Assembly: GCF_012934855.1 (NCBI RefSeq)
Contig: NZ_CP051481.1
Span: 62,001-126,000, forward strand
Reading direction: 5' to 3'
Length of the DNA stretch: 64,000 nucleotides
Source: Mycoplasma phocoenae
Lineage (GTDB): Bacteria > Bacillota_I > Bacilli_A > Mycoplasmatales > Metamycoplasmataceae
The notes beneath the pieces are model-generated. The model saw only the letters and a program-made list of their open reading frames with translations, had not been told where the DNA came from and did not search any database. Shown here piece by piece: positions 36,708 to 51,204 of the stretch. Made by a program: the position numbers and the translations under genes. How positions within the stretch are numbered: position 1 is the stretch's first letter; the number at the start of each line of letters is the position of its first letter.

Positions 36708-38471
36708 ATGAAAAAAAACAAAAAAAATTGAAAATTATTAGGATGTTTATCAGTAATCAATGTTGTTGCTTTAGCAATACCTTTTACCGTAATTTCTTGT
36801 GATGATAATGCAAAGGAAAAAAACCCCGAAGATGTTGGTTCAGTTGCTAATATAAATAAAATTACAAAAAAATTAAATGAAGAAATTTCTGATAAAGATT
36901 CAATAAAAATTAAAGTGAAAGCAGATAAAAGTTTTGTTGATGTTATTATTGAAGAAAAAAATGCATTTGATATTCAACATAATTTAGATAAAGATACAGA
37001 AGTTAAAATTGAAGAAATATTCGCTTCAGACTTGAATAATATTACAGTGGTTTATAAACTATTCAATAAGCCAAATAAAATATATTCTAATAGTAATTCA
37101 GTACTTTTGAAAATTGAAAAAATGCCTAAAACTAGTGATTTATTCGAGGTAAAAAATGGAAAAATCATGAAATTTAAATCTAAATTCAAAGATAAAATTT
37201 CAAATTTAAAAATTGAAGATAAATCAATACATACAATTGCAACAAGAGCATTTCAAAGTGATTCTAAATTAACAAATGTTGAAATGCCTTATATTACCAA
37301 AATTGAAGATTATGCATTCGCAGTGTCGAGCCAATTAACTAAAATTAAATTTGACAATGTAACAAGTGTTGGTGAACACAGTTTTGAAGAAAATAAAAAA
37401 CTAACTGAAGTTATTTTGCCTAAGGTGGAAGTCATTAAATCGGACGCATTCAGAGGATGTGAATCGTTAAAAAATCTTGAGTTCGCCTCATTGAAAAAAA
37501 TCGGTTTTGGTGCTTTCGCTTACAACAGGGAATTAATCAGCTTTAAAGCTGATAAATTGACCGATATTGCAACTGAAGCTTTTATTTATTGTGCCAACCT
37601 TCAATCATTAAAATTCCCAAGCCTAAAAAATATTGGTAATGAGTCGTTTTTTGGAAATCCTTCTTTAGAAACATTTGAAGCTCCTTTATTACAAACTATT
37701 GGTTCTAAAGCATTTATGGGGGACGGAAATTTAAAAGCTGCTAACTTTCCAAACGTTACTCAAATAGGTGTTGATGCTTTCAATAGTGCAAAATCATTAA
37801 AAACAATTAATTTAGCAAAAATAACAAAAGTTCCAGTAAATGCTTTTTATGCAGCTAAATCACTAAAAGTTATTAACTTGCCTGAAGTTACAAAAATAGA
37901 AAATAATGCTTTTGCAGGTTGCGAAAGTTTAACAACTGTTACATTGCCAGCATTAATTAAAGTGCCAGCTGATGCATTCAGAGAATTACAAAGTATTGAA
38001 ACAGTAGACATAACAAACGTTACTGAAATTCATGAAAACGCATTTAGAATGAATACAAAATTAACTACAATTAAAATGCCTAAAGTCACAATAATTAAAG
38101 GTGAGGCATTTAAGGGATGTTCATCATTACAAGCTATTGAAACGCCTGAATTAATAACTGTTGAATTACAAGCATTTACAAATGCGATAAATTTAGCAAC
38201 ATTAACAGCTGACAAATTGAAAACAATTAACTCAGGTGCCTTTCACAACACTGGACTGACAGAAGTGAATTTACCTGAAGTTCAAATAATTAAACAAGGT
38301 GCTTTTTCATCAAATACTAAATTAACTACTGCAAACTTACCAAAAGCAACGAACATTGAAGGAAACGCTTTTCAAGGCGACACAGCATTAACTAATGTTA
38401 CATTGCCAACAGATAAAACCAATATTCACGCAAACGCCTTTGCTGAAAGTGGTTATACTTTAACTAAATAA
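36708..38471 (+). CDS. BspA-like leucine-rich-repeat (LRR_5) lipoprotein
   Basis: A 587-aa lipoprotein. The signal peptide has a Lys-rich start and a lipobox ending TVISC, with Cys at residue 31. A region at about 40-150 without repeats is followed by about 19 units of ~23 residues. Each unit has the pattern LxxVxLPxVxxIxxxAFxGC, typical of LRR_5/BspA proteins of Treponema, Trichomonas and several mycoplasmas; these are extracellular and some bind host proteins. The units are near-regular with AF or SF at the turn. AAAGGAG precedes the ATG and a hairpin terminator follows the stop. It is divergent from the protease-opp operon. Ligand unknown. Confidence 0.9.
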
Positions 38472-38478
38472 TTTAACG

Positions 38479-38512
38479 AACAACATTTTTAAATATTTAA
38501 ATGTTGTTTTTA
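38479..38512 (+). terminator. Terminator of the LRR lipoprotein gene
   Basis: AACAACATTT (38479-38488) pairs with AAATGTTGTT (38499-38508), followed by a T-rich stretch. Confidence 0.8.
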
Positions 38513-38532
38513 TTATTTTAAGTTTTACTTAA

Positions 38533-38538
38533 TATAAT
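38533..38538 (+). promoter_or_regulatory. -10 element of the S1-pgi-mtnN operon
   Basis: TATAAT about 28 nt upstream of the first start codon; the -35 is not clear. Confidence 0.5.
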
Positions 38539-38566
38539 ATTAATACAAACATTGAATGGAGTAGTT

Positions 38567-38911
38567 ATGGAAGAAAAAATAGGTCAATTAATAAATGCTA
38601 GAGTTATCAAACTATATAGAACTTTTGTTTTATTTAAGGCTAAAGACGACACTATTTGTCGTTTAAACTTAAAAGAAGTTAGTGATTATTTTATTGGAGA
38701 TTTAGAAGATCATTTTAAAATTGATGACTGAATGTTATTAAAAATTATTGATGTTGATAAATCAAAAAAAACATATATTGTTTCTTTTAAAATAACAAGA
38801 CCTAAATTTTTACGTAATCCGTTCAATTTTAAATTCGAAAAAAATGAACCGGGTTTCAAAAAATTATTGCAATTCTCAAAGAAAGGACTAAAAAATGGCA
38901 GAAAAAATTAA
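38567..38911 (+). CDS. S1-domain RNA-binding-like protein (114 aa)
   Basis: ATG 38567 has GGAG at good spacing, and TAA is at 38909-38911. The sequence starts GQLINARVIKLY and contains LNLKEVSDYFIGDLEDHF, IDDWMLLKIIDVD and SFKITRP. This is the usual strand order of an S1/OB fold (about residues 4-80), with one TGA-coded Trp. A basic C-terminal tail follows. Small S1 proteins of Firmicutes bind RNA or ribosomes; no specific role can be given. The end overlaps the pgi start by 17 nt, indicating translational coupling. Confidence 0.75.
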
Positions 38912-40196
38912 TTTAGACGTTAAACATTCAATCGGGGATATTGCAAATGTAATTAGCGCATACCAATCGAAAATTGACAGCATTATTGAGAAAATTAATG
39001 ATAGAAGCATAGAAGGTAGTGAATATCTTGATTTTTTAGATCTTCAAAACGAAGGGACAGCGGATTTAAAAGAAATTAATAAAACAGCTAAAAAAATTCA
39101 AAATGATTGTGAAGTATTGTTAGTTATTGCACCTTATTCAATATCAATACAAACTAAGGCTGTACTAGATTTTATGTATGGTTTAAATTATAAAAACCTT
39201 CATCAAGAAATGGAAATAATATTTGTTGATCATTTTTTAAGCGGTAGAGAAATTCAGTCTGTTACTGAATACTTAGAAACAAAAAATTTTGCCATTCACG
39301 CAATATCAAAATCTGGAGATGATCTTGACGTAATCAGTAATTTAAAAATATTTACTTCATTTTTAGAGCAAAAATTAGGAAGCAAAACAGCTGCTAAATA
39401 CATATATATAACAACTGACGCTAATAACGGATATTTAATGGAATTAGCACGCGATAATTTATATATTCAATTTGTTTTTCCAGATCAAATACATGAAGCT
39501 TATTCTTTATTGACATCAGCTTCTTTATTAAGCTTATCTTGTGCTGGTGTTGATATCAATAAAATAGTGTCGGGGGCAAAAAAAGGATTTGAGTTGTATA
39601 CAAAAAACAAATTACGCGATAATACAGCTTATTTATACGCAGTTGTTAGAAATGCTCTAGAGTTGCACAAAATGAATCATGAAATATTTGTAGTCAATGA
39701 GGAATCATTGAGTAACATTTCAAATTATTGAAAATTTTTGTTTTCTCAATCAACTACTAATAATCAAAACGCTTTAATTTTGGATATTGCAACATATCCT
39801 AAAGAAATTTCAACCAAACTTCAGTATATCCAAACTAATATTAAAAATGCCTTTCAAACATTTTTAAGTATTGAACAAAGAGATATCGACTTCCAAGCTG
39901 TATCTTCTTATAATGAAGACGAAGAACAATTAATGATAAGTTCATTGACTCAAAACAAATTATTAGAATTTTCATCTGCAGCTTTAATTAAAACCAACTT
40001 TGAACTGGGTAAAATAAGATATAACCATATAACTCTTGCTGATGACAAAGAAGATACAGTTGGCTATTTAATAAGTTTTTTACAAAATGCTTCAGTCATG
40101 TCTGCGTATTTAAATAAACAAAACCCATTCACTTCTGACACATATAATATATTTAAAATTCAGCTGTTAAATAAAATTAAGGAGGTAAATAAATAA
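38895..40196 (+). CDS. pgi: Glucose-6-phosphate isomerase
   Basis: A 433-aa protein of the length of Gram-positive and mollicute PGI, interconverting glucose-6-phosphate and fructose-6-phosphate at the top of glycolysis. The conserved segments are diverged but aligned in order: an N-terminal LDVKHS, a middle domain with FVFPDQIHEAYSLLTSASLLSLSCAGVD, and the C-terminal LNKQNPFTSDTYNIFK that matches the NPFDQPGVE region. The canonical signatures are weak by eye, so identification rests on overall layout and length. One Trp is TGA at 39729-39731. AAAGGAC precedes the ATG inside the S1 gene; the stop overlaps the next ATG. Confidence 0.8.
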
Positions 40197-40906
40197 TGCT
40201 TAATGAATCAATTGAATTATTTAATTACAAAACAAGTAAATTTTTATTTATCGTCGCTGAAAAAGAAGAAATAGAACATATTCTAAAAACACACACATGA
40301 ATTGAAAATGAAGATAATTTGATTACAATATATTCTAATAAAACAAGCAATTCAATAGATATATTAATTACTGGTGTAGGTAAAATCAATGCAGGTATAA
40401 ATTTCAATAAAATACCTAATGATTATTATGAACATATTATTAATATTGGTACCGCGGGTTCATTAAATCCTGATCACAATATTGGAGATATTTTTATCAT
40501 TAATAACGCTGCTTACCACGATGTAGATTTAAGAATACTACCCAACTATAAAAAAGGTCAATTACCTAATATGCCTCAAATGTATTCAGTAAATAAAAAT
40601 GAAATTGAATTTATAACTAAACATATTAAAGATGTTGATAATACAAATATTTTAACAGGTGATACATTTGTTTTTGATTCTCAAATTTTGGATGGATTTG
40701 ATAATGCTTTCAATTTAGTTGATATGGAATCTTGCGCTTTATTACAAACAAATTTATTGTATAACAATCAATACAATTTATCAATTGTGAAAATAGTATC
40801 GGATATTATTGTTAATAAAAATAATTCTTTAACTTATAAAGAATCATTAAACTTGTGTTCTGAAAAAATTTCTGCTATTATTCAATATTTTATGAATTTA
40901 AAATAA
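40196..40906 (+). CDS. mtnN: 5'-methylthioadenosine/S-adenosylhomocysteine nucleosidase-like protein
   Basis: A 236-aa PNP_UDP_1-family protein. The blocks are TGVGKINAG (about residue 62), INIGTAGSLNPDHNIGDI and MESCALLQT, the last corresponding to the MEGAA substrate loop of MtnN. VKIVSDI carries the catalytic-Asp position. It should cleave MTA or SAH to adenine and the ribosyl product, a housekeeping by-product recycling step. The start is coupled to pgi through TAATG, with AAGGAGG upstream. The divergence of the ME(G/S)xA loop leaves another purine nucleosidase as an alternative. Confidence 0.82.
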
Positions 40907-40940
40907 AACACAACATTCATACAAAACGTTGTGTTTTTTA
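40905..40940 (+). terminator. Terminator of the S1-pgi-mtnN operon
   Basis: AAAACACAAC (40905-40914) pairs with GTTGTGTTTT (40928-40937), followed by more T. Confidence 0.85.
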
Positions 40941-41076
40941 TTTTTGATTGCATCAGTAAAAACCTAAATTAAATTACTTGCAAATAACGACCTTTAGAAA
41001 AATTACTGTGTATTTTTATTTTAGCTTTAAGTAGCTTTCACTAATATAATAGTTTTTAAATAACAAATGAATATAC

Positions 41077-41113
41077 AAAAAAAACAACACATTGTTTTTG
41101 TATTGTTTTTTTA
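41077..41113 (-). terminator. Terminator of the frameshifted surface-protein gene
   Basis: AACAACACA (41083-41091) pairs with TGTATTGTT (41099-41107) with one G-U pair. It is flanked by A and T tracts and could work on both strands. The rest of 40940-41180 shows no gene. Confidence 0.65.
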
Positions 41114-41181
41114 CCTTAAATTCAACTAAAATTTATAAGTACATTATTTTAATAAATAAAAATGAGTTCTATTTTAATTTA

Positions 41182-43009
41182 TTATTTCTCTGTCATAAAA
41201 CCCGTTAAAGTTAAATCGTGATATATTTCTTGACCGAAAGCCTCTGAATAAAAACTAGTTCTGATTTTCAACATTCCTTTTTGGTCGTCATGCCCAATTA
41301 TAACAGGTTTAAATACTCAAGAAGGATCTTTTATTTTTAGTGCCTCTCATGATCACAATTCTTCTTCAATATAGCCATATATTGGCACATCAGAAGGATA
41401 ATCCACTCTAAATCTCATGTAACCGTTTAACAGAATCATAAATGCATTTTCTTCTTTTGTACCACGATATTTGCTAAAATGTTCATAAGCGATTAGTTCT
41501 AAATCATCAATTGTCATTTCTGATGCTTTTCTATCAGATACCTGTGGAATTTCTCCAAAAGATGCTCCTGAGTACAGTTTGACAAAATATTCTTTTATTA
41601 TTTTTTTATATTCATTTTTATAATTATTAAACCTTTATCTCATTCATTAAGTATTTGTTTATATTTGGAACTTTTTTGAATATTTTCCTTTATTTTTTGG
41701 AATCCGTTATCATCTATATTATTAGTGTTGAAACCCACTTGTTCAGGTATATTTTTTAAAAATTCTAATGTTTTAAAACTTTCAAAATGATAATAATACT
41801 GAGCCAATGTAGCATAATATTCTTCTTTTAATTGGGAATGAAGTTGGTATCATTCTTTATTGTATTCTGTTTCAAAGTTTATTTTTTCTATTTTATTTTT
41901 CAAATTTTCTAAAAGATTATCCGAAGTTTTTTTCAATCATTGTTTAAATAATGATTGAGCTTTTAAATATTGATTGGTAAATAAATTTATATAATTTTCT
42001 TTTGAATGATCTTTCAAATCATTATATGATAAATAGTCATAATTTAATTTTTCATTTTCATCCGCCATTTGATAATCTTCTTCTCCATATAACGCCTTAC
42101 CTATTCAAAAGAAAGTATTATTTGGAAAATCTTCATCTCAGTTTTGATTTTCGATAATACTGTTTCATTCGTCTAACGGATCATTTTGTGTATTTAATTC
42201 CGATTCTAAATTATCAGTGAATTCTATAATCTTTATCGCACTTTTTACTACTTTTATTCTTTCTGAATACACATCTTTATCTTTTTGTGATTTTAATTTA
42301 TTGATTTCTGATAAAGCTGTGTCTAGTTTTTCTTGTATTTCTTCTTTTGTGATTATTTCGTCTGATTTTGAAAAGATTTCAGTAGTAATAAGCAAATCAT
42401 TTGCTTTAGCTTTTTGTAATTCTTCTTTTAACGATTCTTTTTCTTCACCTTCAGGCAGTAAATCAATTCATTCTTTTACATTTGGCAATACTGAGGAAGT
42501 TTCGCCATTTTGATGTGTTGATTCAGCTTGTTTTAAAATTTCTCTAGCTTTATTAATTAATTCCTCGTCAGTTAAATTCAAAGCATCAATTCTAGCTTGT
42601 AATTGAGCTTTTGTTTGATTGTCAGCTGTATCTTCATCAACTGAAGTAAGTGCTTGTTGAGCAGCTTCTATAGCAGTTTGTAATTCTGCAGGTGCAGCAT
42701 TTTCCACAGCCTCAAGTTTTTCAATAGCATTTTTTACGTCAATTAATTCGTCAATTGCGGGTGCGTATTGATCTTTATCTGATTGATCAGTAAGTTTGTT
42801 AATTTCGGCTTGTGCTGCATCAATTTTAGCTTGTAAGTCAGCGGCTTTTGTTTTGTCTTGTTTAGCTAATTCTTGAGCTTGTTTTATTAAATCATCAATT
42901 TTAAAATAGTTTGGGAATACTCAAAAAACTGAAGCCGCAGCAGCGGAAGCTGATACAGCTGTTAAACTTAGCAACGACATTAATAAATTTTTTTCTTATT
43001 TGAATTCAT
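41182..43009 (-). pseudogene. Helical surface protein gene with two frameshifts (phase-OFF or decaying)
   Basis: The ATG at 43009 has AAGGAAAT upstream but reads only nine codons (ending KKKIY) before TAA at 42980-42982. Adding one base to the A7 tract (42988-42994) would join it to the long frame. That frame starts with a hydrophobic SLLSLTAVSASAAAAS signal-type segment and runs to TAA 41598-41600. A second shift near 41629-41637 is needed to reach the C-terminal frame, which ends at TAA 41182-41184. The restored protein would be about 608 aa: signal/anchor, about 200 residues of Ala/Gln/Lys helical repeats (EAAQQAL, AKIDAAQAEI), then a mixed region with many Trp. It resembles the surface proteins at the left end in style. 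The internal ATG at 42980 lacks a Shine-Dalgarno. Confidence 0.8.
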
Positions 43010-43268
43010 ATTTCCTTGTTTTTATAATAAAAATTACATATATCTGAAACATAAAAATTTTAATATATATAAATATATTCAAGAATTTTATAAGGTTTAA
43101 AAAATATAAATTTACACATTTTTTGTAATTAAAGTTAATATAAATAACCCAATGTCGTAACACATAAAATGTTTTCAATATTGAGATTAAAATTTATTTA
43201 AAAAATAAATAAAAAGTGATTGACAATGTTTTTTTTAAAAATTATCGAAATTTTGTAAGTTGAAAAAT

Positions 43269-43295
43269 AAAAAAAACAGTGTTATACTGCTTTTT

Positions 43296-43297
<2 letters not shown>
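43269..43297 (-). terminator. Terminator of lysS
   Basis: On the minus strand GCAGT (start 43290) pairs with ACTG plus a T-run, forming a short hairpin that starts within the stop codon region. The 43010-43268 stretch is AT-rich with nothing else I can support. Confidence 0.7.
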
Positions 43298-44765
<1,468 letters not shown>

Positions 44766-44793
44766 TTTTTGTCTCCTTTACTTTTATTTTTGG

Positions 44794-44814
44794 CTTATCT
44801 AATTTAATGATAAG
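44794..44814. other. Inverted repeat upstream of lysS
   Basis: CTTATC (44794-44799) and GATAAG (44809-44814), 9 nt apart, lie in the lysS leader within the 134-bp divergent region. It is possibly an operator or a weak RNA stem; short and low-complexity, so tentative. Confidence 0.3.
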
Positions 44815-44899
44815 TAAAAATATTGTATATTATTTTAATCTATTAATTTATTAATAGTAAAATTAATTATTAGTATAGCAATAAAAAAAAGGAGTAAAT

Positions 44900-46513
<1,614 letters not shown>

Positions 46514-46514
46514 T

Positions 46515-47855
46515 ATGAAAGATAGAAAAATGAAAATTGATAATGAATTAATTAATAAATTTGAAGACAGATTTGCAAACGATAAAGTTGCAAATATAAT
46601 AAAAAACTCAGTAGCCAAAAATGGTATCGAAGCAACTGCTTTTAATAACGAAGTTTTAAGAAAACACAATTTTGAATTTAGCCATGAAGTGAAAAATGGG
46701 TCAATAACAAATCAAAAATCATCAGGTAGATGTTGAATATTTGCTTCATTGAATATGGCGAGAACTAAATCAATGGAACTAATGTCAATCAAAGATTTTG
46801 AATTTAGTGAAAACTATTTCTTATTCTGAGAAAAAATGGAAAAAGCGAACACATTTTTAGAAAACATTATTCAATACGGATTGGATTTAGAGGAAGATGA
46901 TCGTTTGCTGACTCTGTTTTACAATGGACCAGTTAGTGATGGTGGTTACTACGAATGATTTGCTTCACTATATAAAAAATATGGAGCTGTGCCAAAATCA
47001 GTAATGCCAGAAACATACCATTCATCAGCAACCTCAACATTAGAAAAAGTTTTAAACATCATCGTAAAACAAGCCGCTAATGAAATGAGAAAATTAAAAG
47101 CAAATAATGCGCCAATGAATAAAATATTGGAATTAAAAGAAGAAACACTTTATTCAGTATTTGATACATGTGTCAAAACACTGGGAATGCCTCCAAAAAC
47201 ATTTGATTTTGAATACAAAGATAAAGATGATAAATTTGTAAAAATACAAAATATTACACCTAATGAATTTTTCGATAAATTCGTTGGTGATGAATTAGAA
47301 AATAAAATAACACTTGTACATGATCCGAGAGAATACAAATTCCCATACGGAAGAGTTATTCAAGCTAAATATTTTAAAACCGCAATTGAAGGATTAACCA
47401 ATACAGCGTTAAATGTTCCTATTAATGAGTTGAAATTAGCAACTATAAAATCAATTAAAGATAACAAAGGTGTTTGATTTGCGTGTGATGTTTCACAATT
47501 TATTGACGTAAAAACAGGTATTTTAGATTCAGAATTATTTGATTATTCAAACGTTTTAAAACCTTTATATACATTATCTAAATCTGAACAAATAAATACA
47601 CACATGAATATTCCTAACCACGCTATGAACTTTGTTGGTGTAGATTTAGATGAAAATGAACAACCGATTAAATGAAAAGTCGAAAACTCATGAGGAGATG
47701 AAAAAGGGAGAAAGGGATTTTTCTCAATGTCAGATAAATGATTCGAAGACTTTAACTTTGAATGTGTTGTTGATAAAAAATACGTATCAGAAGAATATTT
47801 AAAAGGATTGGATATGGAACCAATTATCATTGATCCATGAGATCCAATGGCTTAG
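46515..47855 (+). CDS. pepC: C1B cysteine aminopeptidase (PepC-like), copy 1
   Basis: A 446-aa papain-fold peptidase of the bleomycin-hydrolase/PepC type, trimming N-terminal residues from cytoplasmic peptides. The active-site block QKSSGRCWIFASLN has Cys73 with the oxyanion Gln at 67; its Trp is TGA. The catalytic His is in NHAMNFVGVD and the Asn in KWKVENSWGD. I chose ATG 46515, two bases after the ABC-F stop, giving coupled translation; a start at 46530 is possible. No signal peptide. The second copy begins 7 nt after its stop, so the two genes are a tandem duplication within one operon with the ABC-F gene. It fits after Opp peptide import. Confidence 0.93.
46713..46760 (+). repeat. 48-bp identical tract shared by the two pepC genes
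   Basis: Bases 46713-46760 are identical to 48046-48093. They encode the active-site region (QKSSGRCWIFASLNMA). The genes differ on both sides, so the identity suggests strong constraint or gene conversion. Confidence 0.85.
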
Positions 47856-47862
47856 GAGATAT

Positions 47863-49191
47863 ATGAAAATTACTAAAGAATTATTAAACAAATTTGAACA
47901 AAATTTCAAATCAAAAAAAGAAAACATTTTATTAATGAATGCAATAACAAAAAACGGAATTAATAACGCTTCATTCAATAATGAAATTTTAAGAAAACAC
48001 AACAATTTATACTCACACGAAACCAAAAATGGTTCAATTACAAACCAAAAATCATCAGGTAGATGTTGAATATTTGCTTCATTGAATATGGCGCGTATTA
48101 GCGCAATGAAAAAATTCGATATTGAAGATATTGAATTAAGTCAATCGTATTTACACTTTTTCGACAAAATTGAAAAAGCAAACACTTTTTTAGAAAACAT
48201 TATTCAATACGGATTAGATTTAGATTTTAATGATCCAAAATTTAAATACTTTATGGACGGACCTATTGACGACGGTGGATTCTGAGAATGATTCTTAGCT
48301 TTAATAAATAAATACGGTATTGTACCTAAAGCGCTGATGCCAGACACAGCCACATCAATTAATACACACCAATTTTTAGAAGTTTTAAACTACAAAGCAA
48401 AAGAATATGCAATGATTTTAAGAAACGCTCATAAAAAGGGAGCTGATATTAATAAATTGAGAGAATTAAAAGAACAGGGATTAAATGATATTTATTCAAT
48501 ATGTGTGAAAGCATTAGGTATGCCCCCAAAATCATTTAATTTTCAATACAAAGATAAAGATAAAAAAACTCAAAAATTATCTAATGTGACACCAGTTGAA
48601 TTTTATGAAATGATTTTAGGAAATTCATTAAATGAAAAAGTAAATTTGGTTTCAGATGCTCGTGAAATTTACCCATATGGGAAAGTTTTATCTTCTGAAT
48701 ATTTCAATAGTGTATATGAATCAGCAAATAACAAACAATTAAACGTTCCTATGGAGGAATTAATTAAAGCAAGTCGTGATTCTATATTAGATGGAGTGCC
48801 AGTGCCACACGCTTGTGATGTTGGCAAAATGCACGACCGTAAATTAGGTATTATGGATACTGAAGTGTTTGACTATGCAAACACATTAGTAAATAACACA
48901 ATGACTAAAGCAGACAGAATGAATTATTTCTTAACAATGCCTACTCACTTAATGAGTTTTACTGGTGTTGATTTAGATGAAAATAAAAACCCAATCAAAT
49001 GAAAAGTTGAAAACTCATGAGGAACAGATAATGGATTTAAAGGATTTTTCTCAATGTCTAATGAATGATTTATTGAATACAACTTCCAATGTGTTGTGGA
49101 TAAAAAATATGTAGATCCTAAATACTTAAAGGGATTAGAAGAAGAACCCATTATATTACCAATGGGTGACCCATTAGCTTACTTACATTAG
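47863..49191 (+). CDS. pepC: C1B cysteine aminopeptidase (PepC-like), copy 2
   Basis: A 442-aa paralogue of the preceding gene with the same architecture. Cys68 lies in QKSSGRCWIFASLN, the His in THLMSFTGVD, and the Asn in KWKVENSWGT. The two proteins agree well around the active-site residues and in the FSMSDKWF/FFSMSNEWF area, but differ in the middle helical part. ATG 47863 follows an AGGAG that overlaps the stop of copy 1. It ends at TAG 49189-49191 before a hairpin. Different substrate preference is a natural guess, unproven. Confidence 0.93.
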
Positions 49192-49197
49192 TAAATA

Positions 49198-49235
49198 TAA
49201 AAAAACATTGAATCTTGTCAATGTTTTTTTATATT
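49198..49235. terminator. Bidirectional terminator between pepC copy 2 and the antiporter gene
   Basis: AAAAAAACATTG and CAATGTTTTTTT pair across an 8-nt loop, with A and T tracts for both strands. Confidence 0.85.
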
Positions 49236-49265
49236 TTTCATTAATAAATATTACAAATGAAAGTA

Positions 49266-50471
49266 TTAAACCTTTTCTAAAATATAATCATCGTTTTTTG
49301 TTAATAATTTCTTGTATGTTAACTCAATTAAGATTGAACCTAAAGGGGCGGTGATTAATATGGATAATACTGCTAAGCTAAGTATTGATGTACCAGATGA
49401 TAATCCATTAGCTAATGCAATACCCCCGATAGCAGCTTGAACTGTTGCTTTAGGGATAAACGATATAATACAGAATATTTTTTCTTTAACTGTAAGACCG
49501 GTTTTAATTAAAGCTAGCATAACGCCAATACCTCTAAATATCAGTGCAATTACAATTACCAGCGTTAACATTAATCCAGATTTATTTAAGCTTTGTAAGT
49601 CGGTTGCAGCTCCCACTAAAACAAATAAAATAATTTCAAATACTTGTCAAATATTCGAGTAGGATTTTTCCATGATTGCTGCTTCTTTAGGATTCAGTTT
49701 TTGAATCATTAATGCTAGTGATATAACAGCTAATAATGCTGACACTGGGAAGTATTTTTCAAATGTGTGTTCTAATCCATACAATCCGAACGAAATACCC
49801 AACACAATGATTAATTGGATAATATTTGGTAATTGAATTCATTTAAACAATTTCACGATTATATAACCCAGTATTAAACCTAATCCTACACCTAGTATTA
49901 TAGATAATGGTACCTTGATAATATCTCATGCTGTCATTGAATTTCCTAAAGAAAAATTTAATAAAGCATAAAATAAAACAATTACATATATATCATCTAC
50001 TGACGATCCTGCTAGTATTAAATGAGGTATTCTTTTTTTAACTCCATATTTCTCGCTCATTATTTTAATCATAGTTGGAATTATTACTGCCGGAGACACG
50101 GCTGCCAGTACACTCCCCATCATAGCAGCGTCTAGCGGTTTTATACCTTCTATTAATAATGGTGCAAATATTACAACAGCTAACAATTCAAACGTTGCCG
50201 GCACAAATGAAATCAATACGGCAGGACGGCCAATGGCTCTTAAATCAGTTGTTTTTAATTTTAATCCAGCTCTAGTTAGAATCACTATTAAAGCAATAGA
50301 ACGTAATTCACTAGCTATAGCCAATAGTGATTTATCAATTATGTTTAAAACGCTTGGTCCTATTATTATTCCTACGCCGAGCATCCCTATTAGTGGCGGC
50401 AATTTAATTTGTTTACATATAAAACCAGCTAAAAAACCTAATAATAAAATTAATGATAAACTCAATATCAT
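49266..50471 (-). CDS. CPA2-type cation:proton antiporter (KefB/NapA-like)
   Basis: A 401-aa polytopic membrane protein with about 12 helices of the Na_H_Exchanger fold. It begins with LILLLGFLAGFICKQIKLPPLIGMLGVGIIIGP, the typical first two helices. The later GAILSAVSPAVIIPTM-like region (here GSVLAAVSPAVIIP) and the last helices match CPA2 members. There is no TrkA_N domain at the C-terminus, so it is the short form. It should exchange Na+ or K+ for H+. I chose ATG 50471 because GGGAG lies 5 nt upstream; the GTG at 50477 would sit directly on the Shine-Dalgarno. Ion specificity is unknown. Confidence 0.87.
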
Positions 50472-50516
50472 ATTCACTCCCTTTCTATATAAGATTGTAA
50501 ACCTTTTTTAAGGGAT

Positions 50517-50541
50517 ATAAAAAAGTTGGTAAAACCAACTT
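50517..50541 (-). terminator. Terminator of the leuS-pepA operon
   Basis: AAGTTGGT (50523-50530) pairs with ACCAACTT (50534-50541) around a 3-nt loop, followed by T-rich DNA on the minus strand. It overlaps the stop of the 221-aa gene. Confidence 0.8.
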
Positions 50542-51204
50542 AATTAATTTCTTTATTTAAATCATTATTATATATATCATCTTCAAAAGAAATTGAATCA
50601 CTAAATTCAGATTTTGTTTGATCTTCTAATTCAACAGCCATACTATCTCTGTCTTCTTTACTTAATCCTGTAAAATAAGTTAAAAATCTTGAATTCGTAA
50701 TAATATATTCAATCGCAATGATATTGCAGTTTTCAATAAAATCTAATATCATGTCTATTTTATTAACAAAATCAATTCTGAATTTATCATAATCTATCGA
50801 AAGATTAGCTAGAATAGATTTTTTTCTTTTTAATAAACTCAATATTTTCTTTTTATAGTATTTAATAATATCCATTATTTGACTTAAACATTCATTGTGT
50901 CAAAAAACATCAAATAAAGCTTCAATATAACGAGATCTTTCATTTTTAATTAACATACATTCACTAAAAAATAAATGTACTGAATATTTTCTCATTGTCT
51001 CATATGATGTAATCAATTCAATCATCATATTTGATACTTCAATAATAATATTCGCAACTTCATCACTTTGAAAAATATTGTGTGAAAAAACGTTGCTTTC
51101 ATAATTATTTAATGATTCTAAAACACATTTGTTAAATGATTTATCATCAATATATTCGGATCAAGAGTTATATATTTGACCAATATTTAATTTAACTTTT
51201 TTCA

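Noticed and set aside
41067-41129. Twenty-codon plus-strand ORF as a possible exported peptide
   Set aside because: It overlaps a terminator hairpin, has no ribosome-binding site, no double-glycine motif and low-complexity sequence.
41598-42980. Treating the long middle frame as an intact 460-aa gene starting at ATG 42980
   Set aside because: That ATG has no Shine-Dalgarno and lies inside the hydrophobic signal region. A proper ribosome-binding site precedes ATG 43009 in another frame, and the 3' coding continues after a second shift.
43010-43268. Possible tRNA or riboswitch in the gap before lysS
   Set aside because: No cloverleaf, no TΨC-like GGTTCGA box and no structured GC-containing element was seen; the stretch is simple AT-rich DNA.
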